DNA of 48,740 nucleotides from Actinomycetota bacterium (GTDB lineage Bacteria; Actinomycetota; Actinomycetes; Actinomycetales; Microbacteriaceae). The DNA lies in contig JAUZFP010000107.1 in NCBI GenBank assembly GCA_030838475.1, forward strand, positions 1 to 48,740. Reading direction: 5' to 3'. Position numbers and translations under genes: made by a program. Positions 42,346-48,740 of the stretch are shown here, in pieces (the stretch's first letter is position 1; each line of letters starts with the position of its first letter). The notes beneath the pieces are model-generated. The model ran no database searches. It was not told the DNA's origin and worked only from the letters and a program-made list of their open reading frames with translations.

Positions 42346-42939
42346 ATGACAGAGGAAGACTCCCCCGCCTCCGGCGCCACGATTGAACGCGGGGAGAAGG
42401 ACCTCCCCACTGTTACCAAGGATGGGGTTCCACTCACCACCAATATTGACGGCGTCGTCGTGCTTCAGCCCCCGGTGCACGTCGATCATCGTGGTGCACT
42501 CGTCGAGATGTACACGAGCCCGGAATTCTGGAACGCACCGTTCGCATACGCCTACCAGACCTCCATCCGACCGGGAATGCTCAAGGGCTGGTTCGCCCAC
42601 GAAAAAAAGCTCGACCGGTACCACATCGTCTCCGGCGAACTCCTCGTGCTCCTCTACGACAACCGCCCGGACTCCCCCACACGCGGCGTAACAATGAAAC
42701 TCGTGCTTTCCGAAAAAAGTGCACGCCAAGTCCTGATTCCGCCGCTCGTGTGGCACCTGTCCCTGAACGTCGGCACCGAGGATGCGATCTTGGTCAACCT
42801 GCCGAGTACTCACTACGACCACGCGAATCCCGACCGCTTCTACTTCTCGATCGACTCGGGCGAAATCCCGGTCGACGTGCGGTCGTTCTTCCCAGTGACG
42901 TTCTCGGGGCCGCAACACATAGCCGGTACCTTCGCCTGA
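42346..42939 (+). CDS. RmlC-like cupin (dTDP-sugar epimerase family)
   Basis: Cupin-fold protein of 197 aa related to dTDP-4-dehydrorhamnose 3,5-epimerase. VHVDHRGALVEMYTSPEFW matches the RmlC segment with the conserved DxRG...E, and MLKGWFAHEKKLDRYHIVSGELLVLLYD matches the RGLH region with the active-site His. It differs from standard RmlC in length and detail, so the substrate may be another nucleotide sugar. The start is ATG 42346, with TAGTAT ending 6 bases upstream, suggesting a leaderless transcript. It is one base from the GT2 gene. Confidence 0.78.
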   Translation: MTEEDSPASGATIERGEKDLPTVTKDGVPLTTNIDGVVVLQPPVHVDHRGALVEMYTSPEFWNAPFAYAYQTSIRPGMLKGWFAHEKKLDRYHIVSGELLVLLYDNRPDSPTRGVTMKLVLSEKSARQVLIPPLVWHLSLNVGTEDAILVNLPSTHYDHANPDRFYFSIDSGEIPVDVRSFFPVTFSGPQHIAGTFA

Positions 42940-42940
42940 G

Positions 42941-44428
42941 GTGAAGACCGACGAGCCGGTGTTCACGATCGTCATCGCGACGTTCGATCGCGGGCCGCTG
43001 ATCGCGGCCACACTCGAATCGGTCGCCGCACAAACTCTGAGTGACATCGAGGTACTCGTTGTCAGCGACGGCCCACTCGCCCCCGGATTAGCCGCGACCG
43101 TGAAGGGCTTCGGCGAGCGGTTCCAATTGCATCAGCTCGAGACTCGCAGTCGGTCGCAGTCCGGACCGAACAACTATGGATGGGCCGCCGCTCGAGGACG
43201 CTACATCGCCTATCTGGGACATGACGATATCTGGCACCCCGAGCACCTTGCGCGGCTGCTCGAAGCTTTTGCCTCTCACCCTGAAGCTTCTTTCGCTGTC
43301 GCCGGATGCGTTTTCTTTGGGCCATCAGGCGCATCCGAATCGCACACCTGGGTCACCGGGATGTTCGACTCGTCGGAAACCAACGTCCCGCACGAACATT
43401 TCTTTCCGCCATCGTCATTCGCTCATCGGCGTGACCTTCCACCGGAGATTCCGCGCTGGCAGAACGCTGAACTGTCGAGGGAACCGGTTGACGTCCGATT
43501 TCTAAAAGGCGCGGCTGGAGCGGAACTGAGGTTTGCCGCAACGGGTGTCGTCACCGTGTATAAGTTCGCCTCTGCACTTCGCTACCTTTCCTACTTGTCC
43601 CCCGATGACACGGAACAACGCGAGATGCTCGACAGAATTGCTGACCCCGTCGGTCTGGACGCCTACGTTGCCGCGGTCGTTGAGCGGGCTCGACAAAGCG
43701 GCAACTTCATGCCCATTCTGTACTCAAACGACGCGACGCTTGAGCCCGGCGAACCGATGCGCCGCAACGAAGGAGTCAGAGGGATTTCGACGACCGTGCC
43801 GACGCCTCTCGGGGACCGCCTGTGGCTCCCACCAGGGGATGATCCGCGCGGGTTTGATTGGTACGCCGGCGAGTCGTACGCCGACAACCCACCCCGATGG
43901 CGCTGGTCGGGCCCGAACCCACGACCGCGGCTCCTCATTCCAGTGGTTTACAGCGGGAGCGTGGACTTCGCCGTGTACATCGCGCGCCTGGCCGCCGACG
44001 AGTTGCTGGAGAATCTGCAAGTTCTCGTGAACCAGCGCCCGATCGCCGCTCGAGTAGTGCATTCCCCTGAGTCTGAGTCATATGTGCTGAAATTCTCCGC
44101 AGTCTTGCGCGCCGGTCGCGCCACGGTCGTTGAATTTCGGATGGACGGCACGGTTCGGCCTGCAGACTTCTCTCCGCCGTCGACCGACAAGCGTCTCCTC
44201 GGATTTTGCCTGCTTGGGACCGAAATCAGGCGCGGCTCATCGACTTCCAGCTGGACTCATGCCCCGGAGCTCGCTCTCGCCGAACGCGACATTGCCCTCG
44301 CGGACAGAGATGATGCGGTAGCTGCTCGTGATGCCGCGCTCGCGTCGCTTCGGGCGATCAGCGCGAGCAGAATCTGGAGATACTCGGCAGGTTATCGCTC
44401 CTTGCGAACGATACTTCGAAGAGGTTGA
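42941..44428 (+). CDS. GT2 glycosyltransferase with C-terminal coiled-coil tail
   Basis: Protein of 495 aa. The GT-A domain (about 1-250) has VFTIVIATFDRGPLIAATLESVAAQT, VVSDG and the metal-binding YLGHDDIWHPEHL. A beta-rich domain (about 325-425) resembles carbohydrate-binding modules, and a short coiled coil (ERDIALADRDDAVAARDAAL) precedes the tail ISASRIWRYSAGYRSL plus a basic end. Such enzymes build cell-surface glycans. The tail closely resembles the end of the methyltransferase that follows. GTG 42941 is one base after the cupin stop. Confidence 0.85.
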   Translation: MKTDEPVFTIVIATFDRGPLIAATLESVAAQTLSDIEVLVVSDGPLAPGLAATVKGFGERFQLHQLETRSRSQSGPNNYGWAAARGRYIAYLGHDDIWHPEHLARLLEAFASHPEASFAVAGCVFFGPSGASESHTWVTGMFDSSETNVPHEHFFPPSSFAHRRDLPPEIPRWQNAELSREPVDVRFLKGAAGAELRFAATGVVTVYKFASALRYLSYLSPDDTEQREMLDRIADPVGLDAYVAAVVERARQSGNFMPILYSNDATLEPGEPMRRNEGVRGISTTVPTPLGDRLWLPPGDDPRGFDWYAGESYADNPPRWRWSGPNPRPRLLIPVVYSGSVDFAVYIARLAADELLENLQVLVNQRPIAARVVHSPESESYVLKFSAVLRAGRATVVEFRMDGTVRPADFSPPSTDKRLLGFCLLGTEIRRGSSTSSWTHAPELALAERDIALADRDDAVAARDAALASLRAISASRIWRYSAGYRSLRTILRRG

Positions 44429-44553
44429 GATTTCGGGCGCTCGATAGCATGAGTAGTGCGCGGGTGCCGACGCGGCATTCTCGGCGAACGACCCGCCGAT
44501 CTGATCAAGCGAGAGCGATGGTCGACGAGCGATCGTCCTGCTCATGGAGCGAA

Positions 44554-45513
44554 GTGAGGGTGCGATTGGATTTTCGAGAACACATCAGAGACCTGGCTCG
44601 TGGAAAACAGAGCATTCTCGAGATAGGTCCCTCCCACAATCCGATCGTTTCGAAGAGAGACCACTACCCCGTCAAGATCCTGGACCACGCAAACAGAGAA
44701 GATCTAGTCGAGAAATACTTGGTCTACGGAGTCGAAACGACTCATCTGATTGAAGAGGTTGACTTCGTGACAACCGACATTTCGTCTCTGAAATCGTCCG
44801 GCGTTACATTCGACCTCATCGTTGCAAGCCACGTAGTCGAACACACAACGGACTTGATTGCCTTCTTCAACTCATGTGCTGACCTCCTCACCCCGCAGGG
44901 CCAGATCGCTGTGCTCGTCCCTGACAAGCGCTACTGCTTTGACGCGCTCCGGCCCTTGACCTCGCCCGGGGCCATTATTGATGCCAATTTGGAATCTCGA
45001 AAACGCCACCGAGGCACCGTTTTCGACAACTATGCGTACTTCTGCGTCAATGAAGACAAGACCGCCTGGGGCGTCAGTGACGAGTTCACCCCACACTTGC
45101 AACACTCCGACCTTGACTGCATCACCGCTTACTCTGAGGCAACGCGAAGCGAGGAGTATTACGACTGCCACTCCTGGGTATTCACTCCCTCGAGTTTTCA
45201 GTTTCTCGTGCGCGAACTCAGAAGCGGAACATTTATCGAGCTCGGAATCGACGAAATCCAACCAACCCAGGGATTTGAGTTTCTCTCTGTCCTGTCGAAA
45301 GATGCGGGCACGACGGGTCCGTCCAAGCTTGACCTTCTTCTTGCGATTCAGGCCGAAACCGGTTCCGGCGATCACAGTGAGGTCGAGAACCTCAGGGCGC
45401 AGCTGGCCGAGAAGACCGCCGAATTGACGAACATCAGAGCGAGCCGATCGTGGCGGATAACGCAGCCGCTGCGCGGGCTGACTATGGCACTCAGGCGAAC
45501 GCCGCGGAATTAA
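44554..45513 (+). CDS. SAM-dependent methyltransferase with surface-glycan tail
   Basis: Class I methyltransferase of about 319 aa. SAM-binding motif I is ILEIGPSHNPI, the acidic motif II position is in KILDHANRED, and VASHVVEHTTDLIAFF with LLTPQGQIAVLVPDKRYCFD are later motifs. The C-terminal end has a short coiled coil (EVENLRAQLAEKTAEL) and the tail NIRASRSWRITQPLRGL, as in the neighbouring GT2 protein. It may methylate a sugar on a surface glycan. The start is unclear: the frame is open from TTG 44425, ATG 44449 and ATG 44518 are possible, but GTG 44554 follows GGAG and begins just before the conserved part. The GC content is visibly lower than in flanking genes. Confidence 0.75.
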   Translation: MRVRLDFREHIRDLARGKQSILEIGPSHNPIVSKRDHYPVKILDHANREDLVEKYLVYGVETTHLIEEVDFVTTDISSLKSSGVTFDLIVASHVVEHTTDLIAFFNSCADLLTPQGQIAVLVPDKRYCFDALRPLTSPGAIIDANLESRKRHRGTVFDNYAYFCVNEDKTAWGVSDEFTPHLQHSDLDCITAYSEATRSEEYYDCHSWVFTPSSFQFLVRELRSGTFIELGIDEIQPTQGFEFLSVLSKDAGTTGPSKLDLLLAIQAETGSGDHSEVENLRAQLAEKTAELTNIRASRSWRITQPLRGLTMALRRTPRN

Positions 45514-45549
45514 CAGATTGGCAAAGGTCGCGTCGTGACTGATCGCCGG

Positions 45550-45577
45550 TGGCGCGATATCTCAGTAAATCGCGCCA
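45550..45577 (+). other. 9-bp perfect hairpin after the methyltransferase
   Basis: TGGCGCGAT and ATCGCGCCA pair perfectly around a 10-base loop. No T tract follows, so it may be a weak terminator or a regulatory palindrome before the Roadblock operon. Confidence 0.5.
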
Positions 45578-45668
45578 GGGGACCAATTCGGATGATTCCG
45601 CAAACGGTCTCCGCGCCTCCACTACAATCAGGTGTCTGCGTTCGAACTTCCTAGCGAGGATGAAGGAA

Positions 45669-46028
45669 ATGTCAAACGTCACCGAGTCATTGGAACGCCT
45701 TGTCGAGCTGGCGGGCGCCCGATCCGCGGCCCTTGTCGACAGTAACTCCGGAATGGTCCTCGGCCACGCGGGATCCGACGCCGGTCTCGACATTGCGGCC
45801 GCCGCCAACACCGAGGTGGTTCGCGCACAACTGAAGTCGATCGGGACCCTCGGTTCGACCGACGTCATCGACGACATCATCATCACGTTGAGCACCCAGT
45901 TCGACATTGTCCGACCCCTGACCGCCAACCCTTCGATCTTCCTGTACCTCGCCATGGACAAGAACAAGTCGAACATGGCCCTGGCCCGTTACAAGGTTTC
46001 GGAGTGCGAAGCGCAGCTCGAGCTGTAG
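45669..46028 (+). CDS. Roadblock/LC7-domain protein 1
   Basis: Single-domain Roadblock/LC7 protein of 119 aa. Members bind or regulate small Ras-like GTPases, often as dimers. The pattern LERLVELAGARSAALVDSNSGMVLGHAG, the mid-helix with AANTEVVRAQLKSI, DDIIITLSTQFDIVRPL and ASNxxxFLYL-like NPSIFLYLAMDKNKSNMALARYKV fits the family. ATG 45669 is placed 8 bases after AGGA; ATG 45660 would add three residues. It is about 35% identical by eye to the Roadblock part of the next gene, from which a hairpin terminator separates it. Confidence 0.85.
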   Translation: MSNVTESLERLVELAGARSAALVDSNSGMVLGHAGSDAGLDIAAAANTEVVRAQLKSIGTLGSTDVIDDIIITLSTQFDIVRPLTANPSIFLYLAMDKNKSNMALARYKVSECEAQLEL

Positions 46029-46044
46029 CTTCAAGGAGACGCTG

Positions 46045-46074
46045 TCCCCACAAAGGCCCACAAGTGGGGGTTTC
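46045..46074 (+). terminator. hairpin terminator or attenuator within the Roadblock operon
   Basis: CCCCAC (46046-46051) pairs with GTGGGG (46064-46069), followed by GTTTCTGT. The T tract is weak, so partial read-through into the next four genes is possible. Confidence 0.55.
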
Positions 46075-46133
46075 TGTCGCACGCGTCCGTTGGAACCATG
46101 GACTCATGTGCTCGACAGATGAGGAAGTGCTCC

Positions 46134-46718
46134 ATGAGCGTTGAATCCCGATCTCCATTACGCGGTCTCCGTCGCGCCAACAAGGAGCCGGAGCACCTCG
46201 ACTATTCCGAGCCAGACTTCTCTTCGTGGGCCGCGAGACTCGCCGACTACACGCCCGTGGGCCAGGCCGCCCCGGCAGTCTCCGCCGCGGCGACGTCGGC
46301 TACAACGGCAACGGCAACGGTGGTAGCGGCGACGCCCGCCGCGGTGGCCGTCGACGATCGCCCGAGCCTGGAGGAGGTGCTCGAGAAGCTCCTCAGTTTC
46401 GACGGCGCACTGTGCGTGGCGGTCGTGGACAGCGAAACCGGGATGATTCTCGGCAAGGCCGGTTCCGGCATTGAAATCGACCTGGCGGCCGCGGGTGCCT
46501 CGGTCATCCTTCGCGCGCGACTGGCAAGTACTAGGGCTCTCGGCAACGACGAAAAAATTGACGACGTGCTGATCTCGCTCACGACCCAGGTGCAAATCAT
46601 TCACCCGCTGCCGAGCAACCCATCGATCTTCACCTACCTCATCGGAGACAAAGCCAAGGCGAGCCTCGCGATGGCGCGATACAAGGCGACCGAAGCTGAT
46701 CTCCAGATTCAGCTATGA
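46134..46718 (+). CDS. Roadblock/LC7-domain protein 2 with N-terminal extension
   Basis: Protein of 194 aa. A charged N-terminal part (about 1-40, GLRRANKEPEHLDYSEPDFSSW) and an Ala/Thr-rich linker (about 50-80) precede a Roadblock domain (about 85-194; EEVLEKLLSFDGALCVAVVDSETGMILGKAG, DDVLISLTTQVQIIHPL, NPSIFTYLIGDKAKASLAMARYK). AGGAAG lies about 7 bases before ATG 46134; earlier in-frame ATGs lack a ribosome site. The stop overlaps the next gene by ATGA. It may form a heterodimer with Roadblock protein 1. Confidence 0.85.
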   Translation: MSVESRSPLRGLRRANKEPEHLDYSEPDFSSWAARLADYTPVGQAAPAVSAAATSATTATATVVAATPAAVAVDDRPSLEEVLEKLLSFDGALCVAVVDSETGMILGKAGSGIEIDLAAAGASVILRARLASTRALGNDEKIDDVLISLTTQVQIIHPLPSNPSIFTYLIGDKAKASLAMARYKATEADLQIQL

Positions 46719-47371
46719 CAGTTAACGCCAACCATGTGGCCGGGGAGCCCGCCTCGGTTTCGATGGGCTTCCCCGTAACCGTGGGCTGGACTCACGCCGC
46801 GATCGCGGTCTTTTCGGTTCTTCGGTTGAACACTCCGGTGAATCTCACGATGCACGTCGAGATGCATGGCCCCCTGCTCATCGACTTTCGTCACCACGCA
46901 TTCTCCTGGTCCACTCCGCTCGATCAGTTTCCTGTGGACGCCGTCCATACCGGACTGGAGACCGAACCGACCAGCGCGGACGCGCCACCGTTTTTCGAAC
47001 TCCCGGGCCAGGACCTCGACGGCCTGCTCTGGGAGATGGGAATCAACTCCTTCGGTGGCGCCGCCGCCTACTGGCTTCCCAAGGGCGAACGTTACAAACT
47101 CACCCGCTGGCCGAACGTCACGCGGCACTCCCATAATCTGCGCCAGATGAAGATGCTGGCGGTGCTCGGCAACACGTATGCGAGTACCAGCGAGCTAGCC
47201 ACGCTTGCCGGCGTCGAGGAGGTTGAGGCCCAGAGTCTCATCAACGCACTCAGCCTCATGCGCATTCTTTCCCGTTCGGCGGAGGCTCCCGCAACAGCGG
47301 CAGCGCCGGAGACCGCCGCGGCCAAGCGCAAGAGCCTCTTCGCGCGACTGCGCAAGCGGCTGGGACGGTAA
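46715..47371 (+). CDS. winged-helix-like protein of the Roadblock/GTPase operon
   Basis: Protein of 218 aa, coupled by ATGA overlap to Roadblock protein 2. The N-terminal part (about 1-130) is mixed alpha/beta with no family that I recognise. The segment HSHNLRQMKMLAVLGNTYASTSELATLAGVEEVEAQSLINALSLMRIL (about 143-190) looks like a winged helix. An Ala-rich linker and a strongly basic end (AAKRKSLFARLRKRLGR) follow, which could bind membrane or nucleic acid. By position it corresponds to the DUF742 protein (CvnC) of Streptomyces conservons, but the sequence does not clearly match it. Confidence 0.7.
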   Translation: MTVNANHVAGEPASVSMGFPVTVGWTHAAIAVFSVLRLNTPVNLTMHVEMHGPLLIDFRHHAFSWSTPLDQFPVDAVHTGLETEPTSADAPPFFELPGQDLDGLLWEMGINSFGGAAAYWLPKGERYKLTRWPNVTRHSHNLRQMKMLAVLGNTYASTSELATLAGVEEVEAQSLINALSLMRILSRSAEAPATAAAPETAAAKRKSLFARLRKRLGR

Positions 47372-47374
47372 CGC

Positions 47375-47941
47375 GTGGCCGAGCACGTGATCCTGTTCAC
47401 CGGTCCCATGGGAGCCGGTAAGACAACCGCCATCCGGAGCCTCAGCGAGATCGAGGTTGTCAGCACGGAGGCGAACAACTCCGAACGCCACATCGTCGAC
47501 AAGGCGACCACGACGGTCGCACTCGACTACGGCGAGATTCTCATCGACGGCGAGGAGAAGGTTCGGCTGTACGGCATCCCGGGGCAGAAGCGATTCGACT
47601 TCATGTGGGCAATCCTCAAGAAGCGTGCCAAAGGGATGATCCTGCTCGTGAACAGCGATGCCCCCGACCCGATCGGACAGATGCTCGAATTCATCGACGA
47701 CTTCCGCGAGTTGTACGATCGCGGCGGTGTTGTGGTCGGTGTCTCTCGCGCCGACGTGATCGCCGGGCCGACGCTCGGCGACTTTTCTGAGGCCTTGGAG
47801 CGAACAAACCCGGACCTGGTTATCCCGGTCTTCACCGTCGACCCGCGCGACCGCGATCAGATGGAAGACGTTCTTCTTGTTCTCATCGCCAACATTGAGA
47901 TGCGCGCGATGTTCGGCATGACAACGGCGGCGGCACTGTGA
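47375..47941 (+). CDS. small Ras-like GTPase (CvnD/MglA-like)
   Basis: Single-domain GTPase of 188 aa. The P-loop GPMGAGKTT (Lys16) is followed by a switch I Thr region (VDKATTTVALDYGEI), the G3 motif GIPGQKRFDFMW (67-78), where the usual DxxG Asp is replaced, and a weak G4 SRAD (124-127) in place of NKxD. The GxPGQxRF form of G3 is typical of actinobacterial CvnD-type proteins found with Roadblock partners. It acts as a switch whose nucleotide state is set by Roadblock proteins. GTG 47375 follows the previous stop by 3 bases; the stop overlaps the next start as GTGA. Confidence 0.88.
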   Translation: MAEHVILFTGPMGAGKTTAIRSLSEIEVVSTEANNSERHIVDKATTTVALDYGEILIDGEEKVRLYGIPGQKRFDFMWAILKKRAKGMILLVNSDAPDPIGQMLEFIDDFRELYDRGGVVVGVSRADVIAGPTLGDFSEALERTNPDLVIPVFTVDPRDRDQMEDVLLVLIANIEMRAMFGMTTAAAL

Positions 47942-48330
47942 GCCCGGGTCTGCACACGAAGCCGGCCGTGGTGAAGGCCGCGTCGGCTCTGCTGGCCGAA
48001 ATGAAGGATGCCGCGAGTTCCCTCACCTACGCCGCCCTGCTGACCGACGACGGCTTCGACGTCGCTCGACTGCCAGGCCAGACCGACGGCGCGAGGTTCG
48101 CCGGGATGGCGAGCTCGATGCAAGCGCTTGGCGACGCGGTCGCCCACGAGTTGAAGATCGGCACCAGCGAGTACATCATCATCGCGTCCGGTAAGGGCTA
48201 CGTTGTGCAACTCCGCGTGCCGGGACAAGAACTCGTACTGTCTGCCCTCTTCGACAACGATGCGACCATCGGGACCGCTCTCGCCGTCGCGCGATCGTTC
48301 GCGCAGAAGATGGCCGACCTGCTGAAGTAG
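47938..48330 (+). CDS. Roadblock/LC7-domain protein 3
   Basis: Protein of 130 aa. The pattern ALLAEMKDAASSLTYAALLTDDGFDVARLPG, the middle helix FAGMASSMQALGDAVAHELKIG, YIIIASGKGYVVQLRVPG and the last helix TIGTALAVARSFAQKMADLL fit the Roadblock/LC7 fold in the form closer to Streptomyces CvnB than the first two copies. GTG 47938 overlaps the GTPase stop as GTGA, so GTPase and this protein are made together and are probably direct partners. Confidence 0.82.
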   Translation: MSPGLHTKPAVVKAASALLAEMKDAASSLTYAALLTDDGFDVARLPGQTDGARFAGMASSMQALGDAVAHELKIGTSEYIIIASGKGYVVQLRVPGQELVLSALFDNDATIGTALAVARSFAQKMADLLK

Positions 48331-48360
48331 TTCGGCTGAGCAGCGTGCGATAGCGACCGA

Positions 48361-48735
48361 TGGTGGAGATGGGGGGAATTGAACCCCCGTCCACTGCTGT
48401 AATTCTGCGCCTTCTACGGGCGTAGCTTGTGAAGTCGCTTTACTCGGCTCTGACCTTTGCCACAAGCATCTAGGTCAACAAGCCCAGCCTTAGTTCAAGT
48501 CCCGCGTAGCCCTAGGGCGTAACTACGCAGCAATCTCTCTAGCTAATGCCGGAACCCGGGTAGAGAGCATTCCCGGACCGACAGAGTTCTTTAGTGCGCT
48601 CGCTTAAGCAGCGAGGGCGAACTCAGTGCGTGATTTATTGGCACTTATATTTTGCAGGTGGCGTTAACGAGATAACCCTGCATCCTCGACCCGCTTCTCG
48701 CAGTTTTGCAGGCAATGTCGAAACCGATCATCCCC
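48361..48735 (-). ncRNA. ssrA: transfer-messenger RNA
   Basis: About 375 bases. The 5' end (48735) GGGGATGATCGGTTTCGAC pairs as acceptor stem with CATCTCC near the 3' end, which finishes in an encoded ACCA (48361). The T-arm is GGGGGTTCAATTCCCCCC. The messenger part (48642-48604) begins at a GCC resume codon and encodes ANKSRTEFALAA followed by TAA. It rescues stalled ribosomes and tags the peptide for proteolysis. It is convergent to Roadblock gene 3, 30 bases away. Confidence 0.95.
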
Positions 48736-48740
48736 ATGCT

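Noticed and set aside
44544..44753. Small plus-strand frame with ATG at 44544
   Set aside because: It overlaps the methyltransferase in another frame and has no family features; its ATGGAG contributes the ribosome site for GTG 44554.
1..48740. CRISPR array, tRNA or rRNA genes
   Set aside because: No regularly spaced direct repeats and no cloverleaf or rRNA segments were recognised apart from the tmRNA.

Overview
The window is high-GC, densely packed chromosomal DNA of an actinobacterium, most likely a member of the Microbacteriaceae (Micrococcales). This rests on several features: a single-chain E2/E1 2-oxoglutarate enzyme (Kgd), a SigH/RshA zinc anti-sigma pair next to aroA and rsgA, a GuaB1-type enzyme, an F420-type luciferase-like oxidoreductase, many ATGA/GTGA gene overlaps, many starts without a Shine-Dalgarno site, and a tmRNA whose tag reads ANKSRTEFALAA. 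No tRNA, rRNA, CRISPR array, phage or intact insertion sequence was seen.

Layout. 1-3.2 kb: a histidine kinase, a membrane protein that looks like a degenerate kinase, and a NarL-type response regulator. 3.2-10.8 kb: an MFS exporter, a GT87 glycosyltransferase and an ADP-dependent NAD(P)HX dehydratase on the minus strand; a HAD hydrolase and an Old Yellow Enzyme on the plus strand; and two overlapping CNNM/HlyC CBS membrane proteins on the minus strand. 10.9-16.3 kb: guaB1 diverging from kgd. 16.5-18.0 kb: a secreted metzincin-like protease. 18.0-22.6 kb: rshA and sigH (with a clear SigH/SigR-type promoter), aroA-rsgA, a short relic region (ankyrin-repeat fragment plus inverted repeat), and hisN. 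22.6-26.7 kb: an EXPERA membrane protein, gluconokinase, a glutamine-amidotransferase-like protein, an LLM oxidoreductase, an SDR and a small membrane protein. 26.7-28.4 kb: a single-pass membrane protein overlapping an ECF sigma factor. 27.9-31.2 kb: a peroxiredoxin and a MarR regulator sharing a palindromic operator, then a TetR regulator and a DHA2 drug exporter with related operators. 31.2-33.3 kb: a large secreted beta-helix glycosidase.

33.5-42.2 kb is one seven-gene minus-strand operon for glycoside import and breakdown: binding lipoprotein, two permeases, GH3 glycosidase, Gfo/Idh/MocA dehydrogenase, ThuA-like protein, second Gfo/Idh/MocA dehydrogenase. Two CG-centred palindromes precede it, but no ATPase or regulator gene is present. 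42.3-45.5 kb is a lower-GC surface-glycan cassette: RmlC-like cupin, GT2 glycosyltransferase and methyltransferase; the last two share an unusual C-terminal tail. 45.7-48.3 kb holds the most interesting system, a conservon-like operon of three Roadblock/LC7 proteins, a winged-helix-like protein and a small Ras-like GTPase, with no sensor kinase. The window closes with ssrA (tmRNA) on the minus strand.
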